Origin: Siphlonurus alternatus | Lineage: Eukaryota > Arthropoda > Insecta > Ephemeroptera > Siphlonuridae | Direction of reading: 5' to 3' | NCBI GenBank assembly: GCA_949825025.1 | Contig: OX463781.1 | Location: 2,519,066-2,583,065, forward strand | Length of the DNA: 64,000 bases | In this document: piece after piece, positions 27,088 to 34,360 of the stretch | Numbering within the stretch: position 1 is the first letter of the stretch | How the letters are laid out: each line of letters begins with the position of its first letter | Position numbers and translations under genes: made by a program | The notes under the pieces: model-generated | Told to the model about the DNA's origin: nothing | The model's input: the letters and a program-made list of their open reading frames with translations, nothing else | The model's database searches: none

Positions 27088-27561
27088 GATTTGTTAAGAG
27101 TCCGGGAACAATTTTTTAAAAAAATAAGAAAATCTGAACAAATTCAGAGTAGCATAACTTTTTACCCTCTATGTATTTTACAATAATTTTTTTTGGGGTC
27201 GATACTTTTATATATGAATTAATTTTATTTATTCTTCGTACACAAAATGACGTAAATTATTTTTTTCCTCTTCGTTGATTTCATTATAAACTTGGATATT
27301 TTATGATATAAAATCATAAATTGTGCCTCTAAATACTGTTTGAAAGGTTACATACCTTGTTACTCCGACTGGATACCTTTGAGCCTTGCGACCCCTTCCA
27401 AGGGTTGACCCTTCCTTGCTCGTCCTTGCAAGCGAGGGTCTCAAGGGACCAAATCGAGTGCTTCTGGCAGCTCCTCCAGATAAGATTCCTGAGAGCGACC
27501 CTGAGCTGTAGGAGGTTGGTGGGAGGGAGCGAGCCCTTCTTGACCCTGCGGCACTCAGCAT
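1956..27561 (-). CDS. SDCCAG8: SDCCAG8 homologue, complete gene, 14 coding exons, 1230 aa
   Basis: This gene encodes a coiled-coil centrosome and ciliary-base protein; vertebrate SDCCAG8 (NPHP10/BBS16) acts at centrioles and centriolar satellites in ciliogenesis. I joined minus-strand exons 27561-27356, 16835-16679, 16159-15830, 15237-15076, 14306-14071, 13546-13408, 12667-12373, 11270-11032, 10509-10398, 8918-8801, 8571-8457, 6704-6595, 6469-6384 and 3343-1956. All junctions are GT-AG, phases agree, and the total is 3693 nt. Collinear matches to remembered human SDCCAG8 include EEYIDQLERESHFCREELS (human YIHHLEAEVKFCKEELS), the ISENEGLQ motif, EQATFEKSQ (human EEANFEKTK), REQELTSMISNMEEKH and QLKDECHNLTQRLE. 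Residues 1-120 are basic and disordered, about 200-768 are heptad-rich, and 769-1230 are a P/E/R/S/Q-rich tail that makes the protein about 500 aa longer than human. The start ATG has an ACC context. The only doubtful junction is exon 12 to 13. Confidence 0.9.
2155..2424 (-). repeat. Higher-order coding repeat in the SDCCAG8 tail
   Basis: Eight REPIRTES units arranged as 13+9+12 residues (34 residues, 102 bp) duplicated twice, then a further 13 and 9. The unit ends alternate between RPSS, RPSV and nothing. Confidence 0.88.
4600..4718. mobile_element. Hairpin element, AATGAGCTATCTGC type
   Basis: AATGAGCTATCTGCTATTTC and its inverse enclose GGTGAGCGCAATTATGAGCT. A related, shorter hairpin lies at 49147-49239. 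Confidence 0.75.
4769..5530. mobile_element. A-family element interrupted by a B-family element
   Basis: The left part (4769-4829) and right part (5231-5530) together make one A-family copy with GGTAACATGCC and GGGCGTGTTACC ends. The B-family element 4830-5230 sits at an internal TTAA. Confidence 0.82.
4830..5230. mobile_element. B-family TTAA element, copy B1 (nested)
   Basis: Ends TTAAGGGTAAGATAATGCGA and its inverse. Subterminal sequences include TTGATTAACATGTAAACC. It is inserted in the A-family copy with TTAA on both sides. Confidence 0.83.
5992..6298. mobile_element. C-family element with tRNA-like segment, copy C1
   Basis: Inverted ends (TTATTGCAAAAATGAATAG and CTATTTCTGCAATAACAAA) surround a core with GGTTTGAACCC, the inverse of a tRNA T-arm (B box). 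It is non-coding. Confidence 0.7.
6384..6469 (-). CDS. SDCCAG8: SDCCAG8 exon 13
   Basis: Encodes about residues 740-768, the helix EEMAGLQNNIEYLSSKLEA, the last coiled coil before the tail. The acceptor is ATCTTCCAG|GGAAG and the donor CAGAGAG|GTAATT. It joins exon 14 in phase, reading through as QGQR then DLESYGG. Confidence 0.75.
6595..6704 (-). CDS. SDCCAG8: SDCCAG8 exon 12 (donor uncertain)
   Basis: Encodes about residues 704-739: ERVSLREENSVLLAG, then a short helix, ending QRRPVQ. The in-phase acceptor is the second of a tandem pair (ATACAG|GCAG|GAG). The consensus-looking donor CAG|GTGTGA at 6597 leaves phase 0, which puts a stop in exon 13. A donor 2 nt downstream, AGGT|GTGACA (exon end 6595), gives an open junction and a total CDS divisible by three, so I chose it. 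Confidence 0.62.
6705..8456 (-). other. SDCCAG8 intron 11
   Basis: Contains an A-family palindrome at 6891-7251. The rest (7252-8456) is AT-rich, with short A/T runs and no recognisable exon on either strand. Confidence 0.55.
6891..7251. mobile_element. A-family element, copy A2
   Basis: The same palindromic structure with diverged termini (GGTAACACGCC). It sits in SDCCAG8 intron 11. Confidence 0.8.
8457..8571 (-). CDS. SDCCAG8: SDCCAG8 exon 11
   Basis: Encodes residues 665-703, a polar segment (EVAQQQESSQDKDG, later VKVDVIVKVNRNK) that is less conserved than its neighbours. Of several overlapping AG acceptors, the one after CCCAAG restores the frame. The donor AATAAG|GTGAGT is strong. Confidence 0.78.
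8801..8918 (-). CDS. SDCCAG8: SDCCAG8 exon 10
   Basis: Encodes residues 626-664 plus two bases. IQSQNQVMAQLKDECHNLTQ aligns with human LTSQNTFLTKLKEECCTLAK, including the Cys. The acceptor is ATTTCAG|TTGAA and the donor CACAA|GTAAGA. Confidence 0.88.
8919..10397 (-). other. SDCCAG8 intron 9
   Basis: Contains a B-family element at 9049-9468. From 9469 to 10397 I see only AT-rich sequence with short chance ORFs. Confidence 0.55.
9049..9468. mobile_element. B-family TTAA element, copy B2
   Basis: Full-length inverted-repeat copy, TTAAGGGTAAGATAACAC to GTGTTATCTTACCCTTAA, with a non-palindromic centre around GGTCTCCATG. It has no ORF. Confidence 0.85.
10398..10509 (-). CDS. SDCCAG8: SDCCAG8 exon 9
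   Basis: Encodes residues 589-625 plus one base. REQELTSMISNMEEKH matches human REQELTQKIQQMEAQH almost residue for residue. The acceptor is TTTTCAG|ATGACC and the donor AACACG|GTGAGT. The internal ATG at the exon start is not the gene start. Confidence 0.9.
11032..11270 (-). CDS. SDCCAG8: SDCCAG8 exon 8
   Basis: Encodes residues 509-588 of the coiled coil, ending EALRLSEQLATLDRE, which aligns with human EECLRLTELLGESEHQLHL. The upstream acceptor GTGCAG|AC keeps frame with exon 7. The in-exon TTGCAG|GGG would also be open but in the wrong phase. The donor is GAGAG|GTAGTC. Confidence 0.87.
11271..12372 (-). other. SDCCAG8 intron 7
   Basis: About 1.1 kb of AT-rich sequence with no repeat family shared with the rest of the window and no supported coding region. 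Confidence 0.5.
12373..12667 (-). CDS. SDCCAG8: SDCCAG8 exon 7
   Basis: Encodes residues 411-508 plus one base, an uninterrupted Glu/Arg/Gln/Ala-rich coiled coil starting GELEVRRLKDELDRLHAKL. It corresponds to the human segment that starts CDQLRKELERQAERLEKEL. The acceptor is ATCGCAG|GGT and the donor AGATCG|GTATAG. Confidence 0.9.
13408..13546 (-). CDS. SDCCAG8: SDCCAG8 exon 6
   Basis: Encodes residues 364-410. REKEELGDAVSKLQSTVSQL and the later EQATFEKSQ align with human ERDDLMSALVSVRSSLADTQ and EEANFEKTK. This is among the best conserved parts of the family. The acceptor is ATATGCAG|GGAG and the donor CACAG|GTGAGA. Confidence 0.9.
13869..14045 (-). pseudogene. LINE reverse-transcriptase C-terminal fragment next to SDCCAG8 exon 5
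   Basis: The minus-strand frame reads RRTFIQGTTVFNHIPIDII then LTIFKKKLKMFLF and stops. It has the same signature (GxxxFNxxP ... FKKKLK) as the fragment at 18.6 kb. It starts only about 25 bp from the exon 5 donor and is in frame with it by chance. Confidence 0.5.
14071..14306 (-). CDS. SDCCAG8: SDCCAG8 exon 5
   Basis: Encodes residues 286-363 plus two bases. A basic start (EPRRKKRERRHR) is followed by the coiled coil FESRISELEAQLTQVRIEL. The acceptor is TGTCACAG|GTT and the donor AAACG|GTACGT. The reading frame stays open past the donor into a decayed LINE fragment at 13869-14045, which is not part of the gene. Confidence 0.88.
14812..15032. mobile_element. GC-rich inverted-repeat element in SDCCAG8 intron 4
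   Basis: Ends TTTTTATTCCGAAGCCCAAC and TTGGGTGGGGAATAAAAAAA. Arms include CTCTGAGGTCCTCTAGCT and AGCTAGAAGTCTGAGGTC. It is markedly GC-richer than its flanks and has no ORF. Confidence 0.65.
15076..15237 (-). CDS. SDCCAG8: SDCCAG8 exon 4
   Basis: Encodes residues 232-285. EELSSLLGKVKEVISENEGL continues the conserved helix (human EELSGMKNKIQVVVLENEGL). A strongly acidic run of about 13 Glu/Asp residues follows (near 15095-15120). Both splice sites are phase 0; the donor is CCGAG|GTAACG. Confidence 0.9.
15460..15770. mobile_element. C-family element, copy C3
   Basis: Best-preserved core: on the minus strand GACGTGGGTTCAAATCCGAC follows an anticodon-arm-like stretch. The outer inverted repeats are ATAGAGGGTGCAAAGTTATG and its inverse. 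It lies in SDCCAG8 intron 3. Confidence 0.75.
15830..16159 (-). CDS. SDCCAG8: SDCCAG8 exon 3
   Basis: Encodes 110 residues (122-231). A Pro/Thr/Arg-rich linker precedes the start of the coiled coil, ERQEEYIDQLERESHFCR, which aligns with human QSQYIHHLEAEVKFCK. The acceptor is TTCGCAG|GGC and the donor TGCAGG|GTAATG, both at codon boundaries (phase 0). Confidence 0.88.
16679..16835 (-). CDS. SDCCAG8: SDCCAG8 exon 2
   Basis: Encodes residues 69-121, including the helix AYREAVSRLRYLLAES. This matches the human HAVNQLKDLLRQQ region near the N-terminus. The acceptor is TTGTCCAG|GCGC and the donor CCCAG|GTACTT. It completes the split Arg codon left by exon 1. Confidence 0.85.
16984..17385. mobile_element. 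B-family TTAA element, copy B3
   Basis: Lies in intron 1 close to SDCCAG8 exon 2. The left end is intact; the right end is diverged after CAACAATCGATTGTTCG. It carries a ~26-bp poly-A tract in the right arm (17283-17308). Confidence 0.78.
18044..18171 (+). other. Possible 5' untranslated exon of the nested peptide gene
   Basis: A GC-richer ~130-bp block preceded by TATAAA (near 18014) and ended by a perfect donor, GATC|GTAAGT at 18172. Joined to the acceptor at 20108 it would give a two-exon plus-strand transcript. The link is inference only. Confidence 0.22.
18505..18958 (+). pseudogene. Non-LTR retrotransposon (LINE) 3' fragment
   Basis: The plus-strand frame reads TRNKGKVSVEK, later YDFLPKSLREIG and LFKNKLKSVLIGKEYYSQ, with a stop at 18702-18704. 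This is the typical end of CR1/Jockey-type reverse-transcriptase proteins (TRNK ... W/FNSLP ... FKxxLK). A 3'UTR follows, ending in an ATT microsatellite (about 18938-18956). It is strongly 5'-truncated and not functional. Confidence 0.6.
19809..19940. mobile_element. TA-flanked MITE, CAGTCGTCGCC type, copy 1
   Basis: TACAGTCGTCGCCTTGGAAA and its inverse. The arms contain TTGCGGC-CTTTGTTAATCA. A TA on each side suggests Tc1/mariner-type insertion. A second copy is at 61510. Confidence 0.78.
20109..20261 (+). CDS. Small secreted cysteine-rich peptide, nested in SDCCAG8 intron 1
   Basis: A 50-residue ORF with a textbook secretion signal: MTTRS, then a Leu/Met/Val/Ala-rich core, and a likely cut after VSA-23. 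The mature ~27 residues start QEPPC and carry six cysteines at 28, 31, 42, 43, 49 and 50 (spacing C-2-C-10-CC-5-CC), implying three disulfides. Asn45-Trp-Ser is an N-glycosylation sequon. There is no propeptide, and the charge is near neutral to slightly positive. The codons are GC-rich against an AT-rich flank. ATTTGTGCAG just before the ATG could be a splice acceptor, and AATAAA follows at 20398-20403. Antimicrobial, defence or venom-like peptides share this general architecture, but I recognise no specific family. Confidence 0.62.
   Translation: MTTRSLLLALMVALLLMVTMVSAQEPPCLRCAFGSQEQRTWCCANWSRCC
20398..20403 (+). terminator. Candidate polyadenylation signal of the peptide gene
   Basis: AATAAA lies 137 nt after the stop codon, at the distance expected for a short 3'UTR. 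Confidence 0.45.
20510..20752. mobile_element. C-family element, copy C4
   Basis: The left half is diverged. The right half has GCGTGGGTTCAAACTCGATC on the plus strand and the end TTTGCAATAAAAAATTTGAG. Confidence 0.7.
20814..21481. mobile_element. TA-flanked 668-bp palindromic element
   Basis: Begins CAGACAGGGTCAGAAATTTT and ends ACCATTTCTGGCCCTGTCTG, with TA on both sides. Arms include GATCGTACGCTAAATTTTCG. It has no ORF; Tc1/mariner-like non-autonomous structure. Confidence 0.75.
21831..22189. mobile_element. A-family palindromic TTAA element, copy A3
   Basis: Nearly identical over its ~355 bp to the copy at 169-523, including the GCCACCAATG subterminal sequence, and ends in TTAA on both sides. 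The high identity implies recent activity. Confidence 0.85.
26597..26932. mobile_element. C-family element, copy C5
   Basis: Almost symmetrical: GAGTATTGTCCTCAAATTTT at one end and AATTGAGGTCAATACTCC at the other. TGACGTCACG motifs flank a central GGCGGCAAG core that replaces the tRNA-like segment. Confidence 0.75.
26935..27208. mobile_element. C-family element, copy C6, split by a (TA)n run
   Basis: Begins ATTGCAGAAATAAATAGAGG and ends in TACCCTCTATGTATTTTAC-like sequence. A ~90-bp (TA)n array (about 26993-27083) interrupts it. Confidence 0.65.
27356..27561 (-). CDS. SDCCAG8: SDCCAG8 exon 1 (start codon)
   Basis: Encodes residues 1-68 plus two bases of codon 69, starting MLSAAGSRRARSLPP. 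The segment is basic and rich in Ser, Arg and Gly, with no coiled coil. It ends ACAAG|GTATGT and continues in phase with exon 2. It lies in a local GC-rich island that probably includes the promoter. Similarity alone would not identify it; splice phase and the good start context support it. Confidence 0.75.
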
Positions 27562-27720
27562 GGTTGTAGAGAGACTGGAGCCCCCGAGCTGCCCGCCTCC
27601 CTTATATCAACTCGGGGGAGCATCGATCCCGCTGTACCATGCCGTGCCCTCCCATCCCTCCTCGGTAATCACGCAGCCCTCCACGACAGATACCATCCTT
27701 ATACTGCTGGTTGTAAAATG
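27562..27720 (-). promoter_or_regulatory. Candidate SDCCAG8 5'UTR and promoter island
   Basis: The ~350 bp around exon 1 are clearly GC-richer than the flanks. A TATA-like string on the plus strand (cttatatc, near 27602) lies about 40 bp upstream of the ATG. I see no transcription start directly. In human the CEP170 and SDCCAG8 promoters are adjacent, so a remote CEP170 5' exon might also start here; nothing in the sequence proves this. Confidence 0.3.
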
Positions 27721-27845
27721 TACAAAATTTTTGACATGAGAAAATCGGTCATATCTTCATGACTTGAAATTTTTTTTATTTGGTTACATTAATTTTTGAT
27801 TTATATATTATCCAGTCTGTTCTATAGAAAAAAAACGAAAATTTC

Positions 27846-27948
27846 ACACCACGTTTACATGATGATGTTTAATACGAATCCGTTGAAGACGGACAATGTT
27901 ATTCTTATGAGGCGTCGTCAACGAATACGTATTAAACATCGTCATTGA
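27846..27948. mobile_element. Hairpin element, ACGTTTACATGA type, copy 1
   Basis: GTTTACATGATGATGTTTAA to a matching inverse, with AATAACATTGTC/GACGACGCCTCATAAGAATA at the centre. Other copies are at 40533 and 63148. Confidence 0.72.
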
Positions 27949-28960
27949 AAGTAGTGAATATAAGTTATATAAGAGCGTATCATACAATAAAATCATGTCG
28001 TAAGAAAACTTGCATCATGCATGAATGGTCATTTCTCACCTCTATAATATGTGATTGATATATCAGGTCGGATGAAAGGTGGCTGCTTAATTGCCGCAGC
28101 TATATAGGATATTTAATCTCTCCCTGAAATCAACTGTCTTTTCTCTCGCTTCAAAGAGAAACAAAATCCCCTGAATTGAATTACCTATCGACTATATATA
28201 ATAATATATGTAGTGTATATTAGAGCTGTCATTAAAATCAGGTAAAAGCCTTAGGTAAAGGATAATTTCTTATCTTATTTTAATGATAATGAACATTAAT
28301 TAGTGATAATGGTCTTTAAACCCATTTGATTAACAGTCTCTCCAAATTATTTTACATTAGGACTGATCATAAACCCTACCCAGTGTATACTTTCTACACC
28401 GAGCACGGTTTACGAACCTATATATATCTTTTTAATAAATTTAATTTTAATAAATATTTTATATTTTTAATATACATGGCAGTATATATATTCAATTTTA
28501 ATATATATATATATTAAATTTGAAGCACTGAATCAATTTTGCTTATAATGATATTCTTATTTTCACAATTAAAAACTAATGGTCTTCTCCCACCCACCCA
28601 GCTTACAATGCTGTAATATTAAACATCATGATAATTCATGTATAACATAATAGATGTGACCACAGAATGAGCTAGCTAATCAAATTTATAATAAACGTGC
28701 AGTTTTAAAACTTTAATTCCAAATTTTCTTAGAGACTAATGGGTTGTAATTTGGGCACTGCTCATTTTGCCTGGTGCGCGCGCCTGTGCGTGTTTGCTCC
28801 GAGATGCACGGGAGATCCACGTGCCAGTCCGTACCACCTCGTGCCCCCGGGTACCGTGGACGTTAACAATATAGTTCCTTGGCGTTCTTAGATGCTTAAA
28901 TATCTGAATGGAGTCAATGATTTTATTAAGGCAATATTTGATAACAATTGGTTAACATAT

Positions 28961-29114
28961 GAGCGCAATTCACGAAGCAGTTAGCCAGGTATCTAACCAC
29001 GTTTAGCTTCACTACGTTTAACTATAACTGTTTTACGTGTTAAAGCACCTAGTTCAGCGTGGTTAAGCTAAACGTGTTTAGAAACCTGGCTAACTGCTTC
29101 GTAAATCGCGCCCA
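28961..29114. mobile_element. Palindromic element with GCGCAATT ends
   Basis: GAGCGCAATTCACGAAGCAG pairs with CTGCTTCGTAAATCGCGCCC. The arms contain TTAGCCAGGT and CACGTTTAGC. Confidence 0.7.
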
Positions 29115-29149
29115 TTTAATGGACAACCTGTGCATGGAATTTCTTTAAT

Positions 29150-29596
29150 ATAATGCAGAAATAAATACTGTAGAGGGAACCGGGTACCAAATTAGGCGAC
29201 TCTTATATTTTTTAAGATTTTTTGAGACCCAGAACTATTATTTTTTAAATAATTATTGAAAGTGCGGCCACGCCCCCTTGAGGCGTCAATAGGTGTCTAC
29301 TGTGTCTAGGTTCTATCTGTTTTTTAGTAAGGATCCAGGGGGGTCTTCAAATAACACCAATTACAACAATCTTAAAATTAGGACAGTCTTAGCGTATTCT
29401 TTATTGTTGCGCTATAAGACAGTCTTAGGTTAAGTTTAGGTTAAGTGGTGTTATTTGAAGACCCCCCAGGGGTGCCAACATAATTTACAGTACATTCAAT
29501 AATTATTTAAAAATAGTTCCGCGCGGGGCTAAACAAAATCTGAAAAATATATGGTACCCTCTATTCATTTCTCATGCAATAAAAATTTGTCATGCA
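29150..29596. mobile_element. C-family element, copy C7, with a nested palindrome
   Basis: C-type ends (GAAATAAATACTGTAGAGG and CCTCTATTCATTTCTCATGC). It is split by the palindrome at 29338-29467. Confidence 0.65.
29338..29467. mobile_element. Short palindromic element inside C7
   Basis: GGGGGGTCTTCAAATAACACC and its inverse 109 bp later, with AGGACAGTCTTAG/TAAGACAGTCTTAG inside. A non-autonomous hairpin element. Confidence 0.7.
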
Positions 29597-31068
29597 GGTT
29601 ATCCATTAGCATAAAAAGTTATATTTGTATAGTTTTTTTCCTCAATTTTTTTTTTAAAATAATATAATATATATATATATATTATATATTATATATTATA
29701 TAATAAGATAATAAATCTTGAATTACAGGTCGATCCTGCCAAGAGTTAGCTGTTCGATACATGCGAGGTGCAGTGTATAAACTTTGCCACTACGAGATTT
29801 GTCTTAATTAGTTTGTACTTTATTGAAAGTGTTATTTAGACTCGACCAGGGTAACATTTTATAGCTAGGCAGTGTATCGGATGAAAACAAAGATATTTTT
29901 ATACAACATCATAAAATATTGTAATAAATAAAATTAATTCAGTGTTTCAAATAATAATAATAAAAAAAAAAATGATGTAAAATATTTCTGAGAGCCCACT
30001 AATCAAACGGGGATAAAGAGCATTTTCACCAAAGTTCGTTATCAGTGAAATGAGATAAGAAATTAATCTTTACCTGCAATGACTAATTTTATATCCAACA
30101 ACATCAATAGAGGGGATTGCGCTGACGTCACGCGAGGAGGGCCAGAATGCACGGACTAGCATATAAACAAAGTGTACAATAATTTTTTACTTAACTTCAA
30201 CTTTAATCAACTTTAAATACTTCAATAATACTTTAACAGTACACGATAGAACTCATAAAAAAAATCTCACCGCCAAAAAACCATTAAAAGTATTTTTTAT
30301 AATTTTTTTTCGTCATTTTGCCTATGCTCACTGTATAATCTGGCCTGCCAAAACTTTCTCTTTTCCCTCCCTCCTGCGCCTCCTTCGCAATGTATTATTA
30401 TATAGGGAAACCCCTCTCCCGCCTCACGTAAACATAAACAGAAATCAGCTCTATATACTACATCAGTACAGTATACAAGGGAGTGGAACCAAGGAACGGA
30501 ACGCGAGGAAGGGTGGATGGATGAAGATGTTAACGCCCCCTTTCTTCCACATACACCCCTTCCTATAGTGCCCCAAGTTTAACATTGCAAGATAGGATTG
30601 CCATGGAGTCGGTTTTGATATGGCATCATGTCAATTTAATTGCTATAATATATTTTTAAGAGCTAGAATATATATTTTTTTAAATCTTTTGATTAAAATT
30701 TACCTGTTATAGTATATTAGTTTTTTGGAGTCAAACAACATCTCCCTTGTCAACGTCATTGATAGATTTGGTTTTCGAAACATACACATTAAATGATATT
30801 GACTGCAAATCTGGATTACATAGTTTTCAAATACAAGTTTAATCGGTGATATGAAATTTAGGAGATTTGCAAATTAAATTATGAATGCCGTGAACTGCTT
30901 GACGAGTAAAAAGTCACGTGTCTTAGATTTAATTTGTTTATATAGTTGAGGCAAACACCATTGCCTGTTTGTCATATGACAGCGGTGTTATAAAATTCAT
31001 GTATAATTTCATATTATAAATACCCTATTTTATTATTTTTTGAATCAATAAATTAATCATTTATCTTC

Positions 31069-31224
31069 AGCTTATAATATTACACCAATACAATTTTGCA
31101 TACAATTTTTCTTTACAAGAAAATTTCATCTCCATACAAACAAATGGAGTTAAAAGTTTTCTTGAAAGGAAAAATTGTATGCAATAGTTAGAAAAATTGT
31201 ATCGTGTAATACCGGCTTTACTTT
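31069..31224. mobile_element. CCGGC-TTACACGATAC hairpin element, copy 1
   Basis: Arms built on ACAATTTTTC and TTTTCTTGAAAGGAAAAATT, with the end ATTGTATCGTGTAATACCGG. The left end is diverged. Confidence 0.65.
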
Positions 31225-31281
31225 TTATTATAAAATAATTGACAATGATATTTGGTTCCTATTTGGAAACGCGATAATTAA

Positions 31282-31629
31282 TTAAGGTAGAGATAGCACG
31301 GATCAGCTGACCCAATGCAAAAAAAAAATCTTTCATGAAAATTATGAAAAAAAAATTAAAATGTTCTCCTCTATACATCCCCTTTCAGTAGCTAAAATAT
31401 CAGGTATATATATACAAAAAACGAGCTATATATATATATGGTTTTCGAGTTATTAATTTTTAAATTTGGCTAATTTAACATGGAAGTTCCATTTAGTCTT
31501 TTTTGTACACCTGATATTTTAGCTACTGATAGGGGATATAGAGGAGAACATTTTAAATTTTTTTCATAATTTTCATGAATGGGATTTTTTTAGCATTGGG
31601 TCAGCTGATCCGTGTTATCTCTACCTTAA
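31282..31629. mobile_element. A-like TTAA element with variant termini, copy A5
   Basis: A-family interior (TTCTCCTCTA, CTAAAATATCAGG) with termini TTAAGGTAGAGATAGCACGG and subterminal GATCAGCTGACCC. TTAA is present at both ends. Confidence 0.8.
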
Positions 31630-32391
31630 AATGTACACAATCAATTCGTCGTTATGATTTTGTGACATTGTCAACTAGACCTCACAACAGATGTTTCACA
31701 TGAAACGTTATGAAATATTATATGCAAATTGCCGGGGGCAGGTGCTGCACGGTCCATATCTTGTTAACCTCAATTAATGTACATAAATATAATGGCAACT
31801 TGATTCCTTATTTAGTGTTAGACTAGCGTAGTATGCTAACATAGCTACTGTATTTCGCAACCTGTATCATATTACGTCCTTCAAAATTCACAGGTCGATA
31901 AACATTTATTTATTTTTGTATTATGTATCACTTAAATTAATAATAGTATTTAAGTAAGTAATTAATAAATGCATCTATAAACTACGCAGTGTAACGACTG
32001 TATACGCCATACCGATAAAATTATAAACACCATGCCGATAATAATAATTATATTTTAAGAGCTATAATAATAGTTTTTCAAGCACTGCATGCATGCTGTT
32101 TTTGTCCAGGGGTACTGTATGTACAGTATATAATATACTGCAGTACTGTATGATGATTATGATGAAATATAGATTATGTACGCTAGTCACTTATAAATAT
32201 ACATATATATTTTGTTTGTATATCATCATGCCCTCTGCTGGCTCGTAGAATAACCACCATCTGTATCGACAGGACCACAAAAAATGTTTATTTGTTTACA
32301 TGAAATCGGCAACGACGTATATTGTATCTGTGAAGTTGATTGATCAACGGTCATTCGATACTCCTTCTCTTATCACTCATACCTTGATGCC

Positions 32392-32467
32392 AAACGTCTT
32401 TTATGACGTCACCCATGAGACCTGATGTGTATATATAGACATTTTTTGTGGTCCCTTCGGTACACAT
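32392..32467. repeat. CAAACGTCTTTTATGACGTC repeat, copy 1
   Basis: Shares ACCTTGATG(C/T)CAAACG, TTTTATGACGTCACCCAT and the GTATATAGACA region with 40853-40920. It looks like part of an old dispersed element. Confidence 0.55.
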
Positions 32468-33596
32468 TAAAAAAAAAAAACTGTATTTATACACAATTTG
32501 TAACTTTCTATCTAAAATGCGACATAATTTTGATATTATCTCCCCATGCGTATTTTACTTCTCTCATACATTTTCATGTACATATATATAATACCATGCA
32601 TATATAGGACTAAAATATTAGCTGAACTCAACAAAATAGTTAAAAAATAAGTATTCTTTCGTTTTAAAAAACGCGTTGTGGTAATATAATTAAAGTATGT
32701 TTGTGCACGACAAGGTACCTGATGTGTCCACGCGGTGTCACCAGATGGCGCCTCGCGTGTCCCAGCACCGTCCCCCCCCCCCCCCCCCTTCACAAGAAAC
32801 CAATCTTGCATCTCACGCACCGCCTCTATAATTATGTCAATCCGTTATTTACAACACAAAATATGTAATTATGTAACATAAATTAACTACTTCGGGTGCA
32901 TAGCTCATCATAATTATATTAATTATTAAATTATTATGTTGTTACTAAGCTAAGATGTATTTATGATAACTATGAGAGAAGACTTGGATCCTAGATTGTC
33001 TGATGTATATACATACAACCAGTTAAATTGCCGAAGAGTAATTTTCCACCCAGCCACTCCCCCCAAATCCGAACTGAAAAGTTCGGACCCGTCATGTCGT
33101 ATTTGACCCTCCCAGGTTGACCTCCTAGCAAACACTTAATTGGACCTGACACACGGCGTCATGTTGTAATATCTCTTCAGCGCATGACTCATGCAGGTTA
33201 TAGCTTAATATTTTTATGGTTGACGCACCTTAGCAATTTACATATATCATAAAAAATATGACTATTTTTATACCGTTGATGGATGTTTAAAAAAATAAAA
33301 TGAATCCTTCTTTTATCTATAAAATAATATCCCATGAACATGCAACTTTCAGAACTTCAGAAAATAATATAACAATATCTTTAATTATGTTGTATTTATG
33401 TACATACATACATATCTGCATGATCATGGTGGCTATAATCATAATGCTCCGATATTCATATAGCCGGTGGTTTCGTCATTTACACAAATAATTTAAATCT
33501 TACCGAATGTAATCATATTTCCACCCGGAAGTATATACAGTATTAAGTGATGTGTGCGAATGACTCGTCTTTGTATAAATGCACCGCGTTTATAAG

Positions 33597-33998
33597 TTAA
33601 GGTAGAGATAACGTCGAACAGCTGTTCGACGTAATCCCCTTTGATTAACATGTAAACCTTAGCAAATTGACAAAAATTCTGAAATTTCTTTGAGAGGCAG
33701 ATATTAGTGCCTAAAAGCCATAGCAAAAGTTTCAAAAACATTTAACGAGCCGATTTTTTTAAATTAATTTTTTAGTTTGGCTCTCCATGGGAAAGCCCTA
33801 TGCTGAAAATTAAAAACATTAATTAAAAAAAATCGGCTCGTTAAATCGTTTTGAAATTTTTTCTATGGCTTTTACTGCTTTTAGGCACTAATATCTGCCT
33901 CTCAAAAAAATTTCAGAATTTTTGTCAATTTGCTAAGGTTTACATGTTAATCAAAGGGCATTACGTCGATCAGCTGTTCGGCGTTATCTCTACCTTAA
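33597..33998. mobile_element. B-like TTAA element with variant termini, copy B4
   Basis: The internal sequence is B-like (TTTGATTAACATGTAAACC, CTCCATGGGAAAGCCC). The termini are TTAAGGTAGAGATAACG and a CGAACAGCTGTTCG palindrome. These outer ends match the A-like copy at 31282, so termini and interiors are shuffled between families. Confidence 0.8.
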
Positions 33999-34360
33999 AA
34001 AAAAGTAACGTGCATGTATTGAATTAATTTTCTGTCTTGCCGATCTGCTGGAGCTGCAGCTCCTCCAAGAGACAAAAATATATACCGATTGCAATTTTGT
34101 TACCTTCCCACAAAAAAATTCACATCTTCCTACACTCAGGCGCGGATCCAAAAAGGGGGATGATAGGGGCCATGCTCCTTCCCCCCCCCCTCAAAGGTCA
34201 CAAAATACATTGAAAGTGTAATCACCACCCACCCGTCGCCCTCCCACCCAAATTGTAACATATGAGGAATAGGACACTACCCCCTGTGCTGAATTCGCCC
34301 CTCCTACACTGGTGGCGTGTCGGAGCCAAAGTAAAGTCCGTGCTGTCCTGAGGTGCAGTA

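Larger units (their letters stand above)
17396..27355 (-). other. Bulk of SDCCAG8 intron 1
   Basis: About 10 kb that hosts the cysteine-rich peptide gene on the opposite strand, a LINE 3' fragment (18505-18958), two TA-flanked palindromic elements (19809-19940 and 20814-21481), an A-family palindrome (21831-22189) and C-family copies. The stretch 23100-26590 is otherwise unassigned. It has a GC-richer patch near 24520-24640 and a transposon-end-like CAGGCGCGGATC motif near 24800. Confidence 0.55.
27949..34360. other. Intergenic region, proximal part
   Basis: No gene is supported. Besides the elements listed separately it holds (TA)-rich runs (about 29660-29702), GC-rich patches of unknown nature (28765-28860, 30340-30560, 32715-32820 with a C17 tract, 33020-33120) and a CRE-like GCTGACGTCACGCG at 30121. 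None shows an ORF or splice pattern I would defend. Confidence 0.5.

Noticed and set aside
26912..27186. Poly-Ile/Tyr ORFs at 27.0 kb (and the similar one at 52.0 kb)
   Set aside because: (TA)n microsatellites.
29725..29800. GGTCGATCCTGCCA resembling the 5' end of small-subunit rRNA
   Set aside because: The match is about 14 bases and is not followed by collinear rRNA sequence. Probably chance or an unrecognisable relic.
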